A stretch of DNA of 22,179 bases from Pyrinomonadaceae bacterium (lineage in GTDB: Bacteria > Acidobacteriota > Blastocatellia > Pyrinomonadales > Pyrinomonadaceae): positions 1-22,179 of the forward strand of contig JAJAYR010000420.1 of NCBI GenBank assembly GCA_026786155.1. The letters are read 5' to 3'. The position numbers were made by a program, and so were the translations under genes. Of this stretch, positions 13,925 to 19,848 are shown in pieces. Below the pieces are notes generated by a model that saw nothing but the letters and a program-made list of their open reading frames with translations, ran no database searches and was not told the DNA's origin. The first letter of the stretch is position 1; every line of letters begins with the position of its first letter.

Positions 13925-15175
13925 ATGACGAAAGTTATAAAAGTCGAAAATTTATCAAAGGTTTATTATCTTGGCGGCGCAAAACATAATTCGCTGCGTG
14001 ATACGTTAGTCGGTTTTGTCCGCAAACCGTATCGGAAAAGTAAAAAAGATAAATTACTCGCTTTGCAGGACGTTAGTTTTGAAGTCAATGACGGCGAAAC
14101 GCTCGGCATCGTCGGCAACAACGGTGCGGGAAAATCCACGCTTTTGAAAATTCTTTCGCGCATCACCAAACCGACGTCGGGAACGGCGGAACTGCGCGGG
14201 CGCGTCGGTTCGCTGCTGGAAGTCGGCACGGGTTTTCACAACGAGCTTTCCGGGCGCGAAAACATTTTTTTGAACGGCGCGATTTTGGGAATGCAGCGGG
14301 CGGAAATCGAAAGGAATTTCGATGAAATCGTCGCTTTTGCCGAAATTGAAAAGTTTCTCGACACGCCCGTTAAACATTATTCTTCGGGAATGTATATGCG
14401 TCTCGCTTTTTCGATTGCCGCGCATCTCGAACCGGAAATTTTAATCGTGGACGAAGTTTTAGCCGTCGGCGATGTCGCTTTTCAAAAAAAATGTCTGAGC
14501 AAAATGCGCGACGTCAGCCAATCGGGACGGACGATTCTGTTCGTCTCGCACGATATGTCGGCAATTACGCGCATCTGCAATCGGGCGATTGCTTTGAGCG
14601 ACGGAAAAATTGTCGGCGCAGGTTCGGCGACGGACGTGGTGCGCGAATATCTCTCGTCGAGTTGGGGAATGACGGCGGAGCGTTTTTTTGAGATCGGTAA
14701 AAACTCGCCGGAAAGCGAATTCGTCCGTCTGGAAAAAGTTCGCATCACCGACGAAAACGGCGCAACTTGCGGCTCGCACGATATTCGGCGCAAAATCGGA
14801 ATCGAAGCGACCTACGAAGTTTTGCAGTCGGGCAAAATACTGCTGCCGAATTTTCAGATTTATAATCAGGGGCGCGTTCATCTTTTTACCATTCAGGATG
14901 TTTCAAACGAGTGGAAACGGCAGCCGAAAGACAAAGGCAGATACGTCAGCACGGCTTGGATTCCGGGCAATCTGATGGCGGAAGGCAGTTTTTTCGTCAA
15001 CGTGGCAATGGTTACTTATCTGCCCATAATGAACGTGCATTTCAACGCCCTCGAAGTCGTCAGTTTCGATATTGCCGATTCGCTGACCGGCGACACGGCA
15101 CGCGGCGATTACGCCGGAAAAATGGACGGCGTAATGCGTCCGCTGGTTGATTGGGAAACTTCTTTTAAATGGTAA
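13925..15175 (+). CDS. Polysaccharide ABC transporter ATP-binding protein (Wzt-like) with C-terminal substrate domain
   Basis: A 416-residue ATPase that energises export of a lipid-linked glycan through the Wzm-like permease. The nucleotide-binding domain has Walker A GNNGAGKST (64-72), the signature YSSGM (152-156, as in this subfamily rather than LSGGQ), Walker B ILIVDE (172-177) and the switch His H209 in VSHD. The insert after strand 1 (YYLGGAKHNSLRDTLVGFV) and the VGSLLEVGTGFHNELSGREN stretch are typical of polysaccharide exporters. Residues about 260-416 form an extra C-terminal domain, like the Wzt carbohydrate-recognition domain that reads the chain's terminal modification. ATG 13925 starts MTKVIKVENLSK. 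The methyltransferase gene downstream could supply such a modification, but this is an inference. Confidence 0.93.
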   Translation: MTKVIKVENLSKVYYLGGAKHNSLRDTLVGFVRKPYRKSKKDKLLALQDVSFEVNDGETLGIVGNNGAGKSTLLKILSRITKPTSGTAELRGRVGSLLEVGTGFHNELSGRENIFLNGAILGMQRAEIERNFDEIVAFAEIEKFLDTPVKHYSSGMYMRLAFSIAAHLEPEILIVDEVLAVGDVAFQKKCLSKMRDVSQSGRTILFVSHDMSAITRICNRAIALSDGKIVGAGSATDVVREYLSSSWGMTAERFFEIGKNSPESEFVRLEKVRITDENGATCGSHDIRRKIGIEATYEVLQSGKILLPNFQIYNQGRVHLFTIQDVSNEWKRQPKDKGRYVSTAWIPGNLMAEGSFFVNVAMVTYLPIMNVHFNALEVVSFDIADSLTGDTARGDYAGKMDGVMRPLVDWETSFKW

Positions 15176-15248
15176 ATAGTAAATGCTGATTGGAAAAAAT
15201 CTTCTTTAATTAACCATTAACCATTTACCATTTACCATTCAGCATTTA
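15168..15248. repeat. TACCATT heptamer palindrome between wzt-like gene and methyltransferase
   Basis: TAAATGCTGA (15180-15189) pairs exactly with TCAGCATTTA (15239-15248). AATGGTAAAT (15168-15177) pairs with ATTTACCATT (15223-15232). The right arm reads AACCATT, AACCATT, TACCATT, TACCATT, CAGCATT in strict 7-bp phase. The left arm includes the stop codon of the ATPase gene, and the last base of the right arm is the A of the next gene's ATG. Confidence 0.85.
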
Positions 15249-16099
15249 TGATTTTTAATCCTTTGGAATATCCGATTTGTCTGGAGTTTCCGCTGTGGCT
15301 CGAAGAGACGGCGTGGGCGGAACATATACCGTTTGCGATGTTTTTGGCTGCCGCGCTGCATCCGCGCGTGCTGGTCGAACTCGGCGCGTATCGCGGAGTT
15401 TCATACTGCGCCTTTTGTCAGGCGGTTAAATCTTTGCCAACGGAAACGAAATGTTATGCGATTGACACTTGGCAAGGCGACGCGCACGCCGGATTGTTGG
15501 AGGAAGGAGTTTTGATGAAACTACAGGCGCATCACGACCCGCTTTACGGCGGTTTTTCGCGTCTCGTGCAGTCAACCTTTGATGAAGCCTTAAACCATTT
15601 CGCCGAAAACTCGATTGATTTGCTGCATATTGACGGGTTTCACACTTACGAAGCCGTCAAACACGATTTTCAAACGTGGCTGCCGAAAATGTCGGAACGC
15701 GGAATCGTTCTTTTTCACGACACGAATGTTCGGGAACGCGATTTCGGCGTGTGGAAGTTTTGGACGGAATTAAAAGAGAAATATCCGCATTTTGAATTTC
15801 TGCACGGACACGGCTTAGGCGTTTTAGCGGTTGGGGCGGAAATTCCGAATGAGTTGAAATTTTTGTATGAAGCCGACGAAGCCGAAACGAAATTGATTCG
15901 CTCATTTTTTTATCAACTCGGTTCACGGATTAACGCCGTGCAGAAGCTGCACGACCAGCAAAATCAAATCAAATCTCTGCAAACCTACGAACGGGTCGTG
16001 CAAAACTCAAGAATGCTGCGAATATATCTAATCCTAAAAGAGGAAGGTTTCGGGAGTTTGGTAAAAGAAGGTGCTAACAAATTTGGTGAAAACAAGTAA
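15248..16099 (+). CDS. Class I SAM-dependent methyltransferase (family 24 type)
   Basis: A 283-residue Rossmann-fold methyltransferase. Motif I is VLVELGAYRG (41-50), with an acidic residue in CYAIDTW (D73). A conserved block LLHIDGFHTYEAVKHDF (125-141) is followed by GIVLFHDTN (152-160). This pattern is typical of glycan- or glycosyltransferase-linked methyltransferases of the family-24 type. The C-terminus (about 230-270) is helical and possibly coiled (HDQQNQIKSLQTYERVVQN). The position after the glycan exporter suggests methylation of a surface sugar, perhaps a chain-terminating step read by the ATPase's C-terminal domain. No Shine-Dalgarno sequence precedes the ATG, because a heptamer repeat runs right up to it. 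The true start is supported by the MIFNPLEYPI opening but could be slightly downstream. Confidence 0.85.
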   Translation: MIFNPLEYPICLEFPLWLEETAWAEHIPFAMFLAAALHPRVLVELGAYRGVSYCAFCQAVKSLPTETKCYAIDTWQGDAHAGLLEEGVLMKLQAHHDPLYGGFSRLVQSTFDEALNHFAENSIDLLHIDGFHTYEAVKHDFQTWLPKMSERGIVLFHDTNVRERDFGVWKFWTELKEKYPHFEFLHGHGLGVLAVGAEIPNELKFLYEADEAETKLIRSFFYQLGSRINAVQKLHDQQNQIKSLQTYERVVQNSRMLRIYLILKEEGFGSLVKEGANKFGENK

Positions 16100-16145
16100 A
16101 TTTTCAATCGTTACTGCGCTTATCCCGGCGGAAGTTTTTTATTCG

Positions 16146-16258
16146 ATTAAGCACGTCAACAAAAATAAATGAAACTGTTTGGAGTTCCAACTTTAGTTGG
16201 AACTCCAAACTTAGTATCAATTTTCCGCTCAAACCTATTTCTGTTGGGGTGCTTAAAT
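16146..16258. repeat. 113-bp MITE-like palindrome with 15-bp central hairpin
   Basis: The centre is a perfect 15-bp stem, GTTTGGAGTTCCAAC (16177-16191) and GTTGGAACTCCAAAC (16196-16210), with a TTTA loop. The outer arms, 16146-16168 and 16236-16258, are inverted repeats sharing TTAAGCAC and CAACA with a few mismatches. There is no U-tract and no protein-coding capacity. The flanking intergenic region (16100-16320) otherwise appears empty. Confidence 0.8.
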
Positions 16259-16320
16259 TGAAATAAGTAAGCATATTATGACAAAAACCCAATTGTGGTC
16301 AATTAAATCCAAGATTTTCA

Positions 16321-16896
16321 ATGCTGAAATCCGAACTTCGTAAAATTTATCTCGAAAAACAAAAATCACTTTCCGATGCCGAAAGAAGTGAAAAAAGTCG
16401 GCGAATTGCCGAGCAATTTTTCGCGCATTTCGATTTAACAAACATCCGATTTCTGCACGTTTTTCTGCCAATCGAAAAAAACAGGGAAATAGATACCTTT
16501 ATTATTATCAATCGCTTGCGGCGGGATTTCCCGCGGATTACGACGATTGTGCCGCGGCTCGATTTTGAAACGATGACACTTGAAAACCTGAAATTCGATG
16601 CCGCGAAACTCGCCGTCAACCAGTGGCACATTCCCGAACCGATTGGCGGCGAATCGGTTGTCGGCGAAAGGATTGACGCGGTTTTGGCGCCGCTTTTATG
16701 CTTTGATAATGGCGGTTTTCGCGTCGGCTACGGGAAAGGGTTTTACGATAAATTGTTGAAAACCTGCCGGGCGGATTGTTTGAAAATCGGCTTGTCGTAT
16801 TTCGCTTCGGTCGCGGAAATTTCCGACGCTCAATCATTCGACATAAAACTCGATTTTTGCGTTATGCCGGAAGAAGTTTTTACTGTAAAGACGTAA
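16321..16896 (+). CDS. fthC: 5-formyltetrahydrofolate cyclo-ligase
   Basis: A 191-residue enzyme (YgfA/MTHFS family) that uses ATP to convert 5-formyltetrahydrofolate into 5,10-methenyltetrahydrofolate, rescuing folate trapped as folinic acid. The N-terminus MLKSELRKIYLEKQKSLS, the central HVFLPIEKNREIDT and the hallmark GFRVGYGKGFYDKLL (132-146; phosphate-binding and catalytic loop) are all present. The length is normal for the family. The gene is preceded by a MITE-like palindrome and no Shine-Dalgarno sequence is obvious; ATG 16321 is the natural start. Its TAA (16894-16896) lies within the U-tract side of a terminator serving the converging gene. Confidence 0.94.
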   Translation: MLKSELRKIYLEKQKSLSDAERSEKSRRIAEQFFAHFDLTNIRFLHVFLPIEKNREIDTFIIINRLRRDFPRITTIVPRLDFETMTLENLKFDAAKLAVNQWHIPEPIGGESVVGERIDAVLAPLLCFDNGGFRVGYGKGFYDKLLKTCRADCLKIGLSYFASVAEISDAQSFDIKLDFCVMPEEVFTVKT

Positions 16897-16931
16897 AAAA
16901 GCCGCAGAGAGAAAATAAATCTCTGCGGCTT
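16895..16931 (-). terminator. Intrinsic terminator for the converging minus-strand gene
   Basis: AAGCCGCAGAGA (16899-16910) and TCTCTGCGGCTT (16920-16931) form a perfect 12-bp stem with a 9-base loop. On the minus strand the stem runs into TTTTTT (16900-16895), so it is a strong rho-independent terminator for the gene at 17024-18082. In the plus direction the following bases are not U-rich, though the stem may still act on fthC transcripts. Confidence 0.88.
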
Positions 16932-16982
16932 CCGGTTTATCTCTCATCTATTATCTATCAACTCTCATCTATTCCGAATCGT
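16932..16982. repeat. Solo ATCTATT heptamer arm
   Basis: TTATCTC, TCATCTA, TTATCTA, TCAACTC, TCATCTA run in 7-bp phase and end in the same 18 bases (16965-16982) as the element at 13772-13900. No matching second arm is visible, so this looks like half of such an element. Confidence 0.65.
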
Positions 16983-17023
16983 CCTTTTCGCTAAAATAAA
17001 TTGTGAAACATCGCCAATAATTT

Positions 17024-18082
17024 TTACGCGGGCAGCAAACCTTTTATTTCCTTAACGATTTTTTGCACGTCTTCGTGGTCTTCGAGCGCGAACATGAAAA
17101 AATCGTAACTCGTCTTAAAACAAATTACGCCGTTGCCGAAAAACCACACGCCTTCGAGCAGCGGACTGCCGTTCAAAAGCCAGCTAATCGGTGCGCCCGT
17201 CACGGTTTTCGGGTTCAGGATATTCGTCATCAAAACCGCGCCCGAAGCGAAGGAATACGCGCCCAAAAGCGGTGCGCCGAAGTATTTGGCGATGTCGCGC
17301 TCAAACTGCAAACGCTCAATTTCGGCTTGCGAAAGTTCGCCTTTTTCGACGAGTTCGTCCTGCGTTTTAAGGTGTTTCTGAAATTGCTCGCCCGCCTTCT
17401 GCACCGACCACGCGGGCAGAGCCGAATTGAATAGCCAATGAGAGCTGATGCCGGTAAAAACTACGCCCAAACTTGCACCGACCGCCATCGAAACACCCGT
17501 CGTTGCGGCTTGCAGAGGATTTTCGGAAATCCAATCGGAAGTTTGCTGGACGGTTTTAATCGCCGAATCAATCGTCCGCGTCCAACTCGCGCCGAGATTA
17601 AACGCTTTGGAAACGCGGCTCGCGGTCGAACCGAACGAATCTCTCGCATCTTCAAAAACTTCGCCCGCTTTATCGGCGGCGACATTAAAAATCGCGCCCG
17701 CCTGTCTGCCGACTTGCTTGATAACTTTTTCGGCTTCGACGGCGGAAGCGGCAATCGTATCGGCGGCGCGTCCGCCCGCGTCTTCCGCCGCATTGCGAAG
17801 CGGTTCGCTCGCGTCCCAAGCCTTTTTCGCCGTTTCCTCGGCGGTTTTCATCGTGCCTTCGGCGACTTTGACGGCTTGTTTGCCGACTTCTGATTTCTCG
17901 GCTTCCGCCCGCATTTTTTGTGCGCCTTCCCTGAAAGTTTCCGCGCCTTTTTTCGCCGCGTCCGCCGCGATTCTGGCACTTTCCTCAAATTTTTCCTTCA
18001 AGTTGTGTTCCTTATCAAAATCGTCAAAGCGTTCCTTCGCCTCGCGCTGCCATTTCTCAAATCGTTCTTTATAATCTGCCAT
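17024..18082 (-). CDS. Long helical, probably membrane-associated protein of unknown function
   Basis: A 352-residue protein I do not recognise as a named family. Residues 1-160 are almost all charged/alanine helix (DKEHNLKEKFEESARIAADA and AEGTMKTAEETAKKAWDASE) resembling LEA, apolipoprotein or Tim44-type amphipathic helices. Three hydrophobic stretches follow, at about 189-212 (PLQAATTGVSMAVGASLGVV), 268-290 and 312-333. These suggest that the C-terminal half enters or lines a membrane while the N-terminal rod lies on it. No signal peptide is present. I chose ATG 18082 because AGAGGA lies about 8 bases upstream and a promoter lies at 18150-18178. A longer frame to 18178 would start inside that promoter. 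It ends at the strong terminator at 16895-16931 and appears to be a single-gene unit. Confidence 0.75.
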   Translation of the reverse strand: MADYKERFEKWQREAKERFDDFDKEHNLKEKFEESARIAADAAKKGAETFREGAQKMRAEAEKSEVGKQAVKVAEGTMKTAEETAKKAWDASEPLRNAAEDAGGRAADTIAASAVEAEKVIKQVGRQAGAIFNVAADKAGEVFEDARDSFGSTASRVSKAFNLGASWTRTIDSAIKTVQQTSDWISENPLQAATTGVSMAVGASLGVVFTGISSHWLFNSALPAWSVQKAGEQFQKHLKTQDELVEKGELSQAEIERLQFERDIAKYFGAPLLGAYSFASGAVLMTNILNPKTVTGAPISWLLNGSPLLEGVWFFGNGVICFKTSYDFFMFALEDHEDVQKIVKEIKGLLPA

Positions 18083-18149
18083 CGTTTTTTCCTCTTTGCT
18101 GAAAATACGTCTCCGCCAAATGATTTGTTCGCTTTGATGCCGCAACATC

Positions 18150-18178
18150 ATTTTACTTTGTATGATTGCACCGCTCAA
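18150..18178 (-). promoter_or_regulatory. Sigma70-type promoter for the helical protein gene
   Basis: On the minus strand TTGAGC (18178-18173) and TAAAAT (18155-18150) are spaced by 17 bases, about 70 bases before the ATG at 18082. Just upstream lies the palindrome 18194-18335. Confidence 0.5.
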
Positions 18179-18193
18179 CGGCGACGGTCAAAT

Positions 18194-18335
18194 GTCAGAA
18201 CCGCAAGCGGCAGCGACCGGGTTAGCTGCGCTCAAAGCAAAAGTAAAAAATTTGAAAGCGTGTCTTAAAGTTTGCCTTTACCCTTTTACTTTTGCCTTTT
18301 GAAAGAAGCCGGTCGCTATCGCTCGCGGTTCTGAC
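18194..18335. repeat. 142-bp palindrome with 30-bp arms and heptamer core
   Basis: Arms 18194-18223 (beginning GTCAGAACCGCAAGCGG) and 18306-18335 (ending GCTCGCGGTTCTGAC) are reverse complements with about four mismatches. The centre reads GCCTTTA, CCCTTTT, ACTTTTG, CCTTTTG in 7-bp phase opposite GCAAAAGTAAAAA (18237 on). It ends 3 bases from the stop codon of the sigma54 regulator gene and fills most of the 256-base gap. Confidence 0.85.
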
Positions 18336-18338
18336 TGT

Positions 18339-19748
18339 CTAAACGCGCGGCAGGATATTATAGCTTTTTATTTTCGAGTTGAGCGTCGTCGCATTTAAGC
18401 CCAAAAGCCGTGCCGCGCGTGATTGGTGTCCGCCGGTTTGGTCGAGCGAACGACGAATCAAATCGGTTTCAAAACGCCGCACTTCGTCATAAAAATTCAC
18501 GCCGCGCGAGATGTCTATGTCGTCGGACGTGCCTTCGCCGTCCTGAATCATTTCCCGCGCTAATTCGGGATTGCGAACTTCCGGGCGCAGACATTCGACG
18601 GTGATTTCGTCGGTCGGTGCAATCACGACGGCGCGTTCGATGATATTTTCCAGTTCGCGGACGTTGCCCGGATAATAATAATTTTCCAGCAAGGACAAAA
18701 CTTCCGGCGAGAGACTTTCGGTGATTTTGCGCCCGTTTTCCTCATTGTATTTGCGGATAAAATGCTGTGCGAGTGTCAGAATATCTTCGCGGCGCGTCCG
18801 CAAAGGCGGCAGTTCAATCGGCACGACCGACAAACGATAATATAAATCTTCGCGGAAAGTCCCGTTTTTAACGGCTTCCTTCAAGTCAACATTCGTCGCC
18901 GCAATAATCCGCACGTCAACTTTGACCGGCGTAGTTTCGCCGAGCGGCGTAAATTCGCGTTCCTGAATGACGCGCAAAAGACGAACTTGCAATTCCGGTC
19001 GCAAATCGCCGATTTCGTCCAGAAAAATCGAGCCGGTGTCGGCAACCTCAAACAAACCTTTTTTCACCGCCACCGCGCCCGTGAACGCGCCCTTGTTGTG
19101 TCCGAAAAGTTCCGATTCCAGCAGTTCCGACGGAATGTTCGAGCAGTTGACGACGACGAACGGTTTGTCGGCGCGAAGCGAGGATTCGTGGATTGATTTG
19201 GCGACGAGTTCCTTGCCCGTCCCGGACTCGCCCGTTACCAACACGGTCGAACGCGCCGGAGCAACTCTTTCAACCAGCCGAAAAACACTTTCCATCTGCT
19301 CCGAACGCCCGATAATCGCGTCGCGTTTGACCGAGCGCGTCATCGCCTGCCGCAACGAAACTCTTTCCTCTTCCTTGCGCCGTTTTTTGATGCCGCGATT
19401 GACCAGCGCGAGAATCTGCTCGTTCTGAAAAGGCTTTCTGATACAGCCTTCCGCGCCTTTGTCCCACGCCGAAATCGCCGTGTCAAACGTCGCATACGCC
19501 GTTACCATCAAAACGACCGCCTCCGCGTCCATTCTGATAATTTCTTCGAGCGCGGTCAAACCGCCTTTGCCCGGCATCGAAACGTCCATCAAAACCACGT
19601 CATAATTTTTCTGCTCATACGCCTCGACCGCTTCCTCGCCCGTTTTCGCCAAATCAACCTTATAACCCGCGCCCGTCAGAATCGTCTCCAAAACGTCGCG
19701 CATTATTTCCTCGTCGTCGCAAACTAATACCGCACCTTTTTTCGCCAT
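18339..19748 (-). CDS. NtrC-family sigma54-dependent response regulator
   Basis: A 469-residue two-component regulator. The receiver domain (1-125) has acidic D11/D12, phosphoacceptor D55 (VVLMDVSMPG), T83 and K105. The AAA+ domain (about 145-380) has Walker A GESGTGKE (173-180), the sigma54-contact loop GAFTGA (220-225) and Walker B IFLDE (241-245), followed by the RLLRVIQEREFTPLG block. The C-terminal Fis-type HTH ends in GGHQSRAARLLGLNATTLNS. All motifs needed for opening sigma54 promoters are intact. I chose ATG 19748 (MAKKGAVLVCDDEE) because a longer frame would read through the neighbouring terminator. No histidine kinase is adjacent in the window, so the partner is unknown. Confidence 0.95.
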   Translation of the reverse strand: MAKKGAVLVCDDEEIMRDVLETILTGAGYKVDLAKTGEEAVEAYEQKNYDVVLMDVSMPGKGGLTALEEIIRMDAEAVVLMVTAYATFDTAISAWDKGAEGCIRKPFQNEQILALVNRGIKKRRKEEERVSLRQAMTRSVKRDAIIGRSEQMESVFRLVERVAPARSTVLVTGESGTGKELVAKSIHESSLRADKPFVVVNCSNIPSELLESELFGHNKGAFTGAVAVKKGLFEVADTGSIFLDEIGDLRPELQVRLLRVIQEREFTPLGETTPVKVDVRIIAATNVDLKEAVKNGTFREDLYYRLSVVPIELPPLRTRREDILTLAQHFIRKYNEENGRKITESLSPEVLSLLENYYYPGNVRELENIIERAVVIAPTDEITVECLRPEVRNPELAREMIQDGEGTSDDIDISRGVNFYDEVRRFETDLIRRSLDQTGGHQSRAARLLGLNATTLNSKIKSYNILPRV

Positions 19749-19779
19749 AAGACTTGAAATATAACAGAATACCCGGTTA

Positions 19780-19820
19780 CAAAACAAAAAGAAGGTGTTG
19801 CCCGAATCGAACAACACCTT
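19780..19820 (-). terminator. Intrinsic terminator of the TonB-dependent receptor gene
   Basis: AAGGTGTTG (19792-19800) and CAACACCTT (19812-19820) form a perfect 9-bp stem with an 11-base loop. On the minus strand it is followed by TTCTTTTTGTTTTG, a U-rich tract. It lies 28 bases after the receptor's stop codon and before the sigma54 regulator, so that gene probably has its own promoter. Confidence 0.85.
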
Positions 19821-19848
19821 AAATTTCAGACTTCTAAATTATTTTAGA

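Noticed and set aside
16177..16210. Terminator for the methyltransferase gene
   Set aside because: The stem is perfect but no U-tract follows in either direction, and outer inverted repeats show it is the centre of a larger palindromic element.
18083..18178. N-terminal extension of the helical protein
   Set aside because: It would start inside the -35 element of a plausible promoter. ATG 18082 has AGAGGA upstream.
19749..19817. N-terminal extension of the sigma54 regulator
   Set aside because: The extra residues are read from the receptor gene's terminator. The receiver domain begins naturally at MAKKGAVLV.
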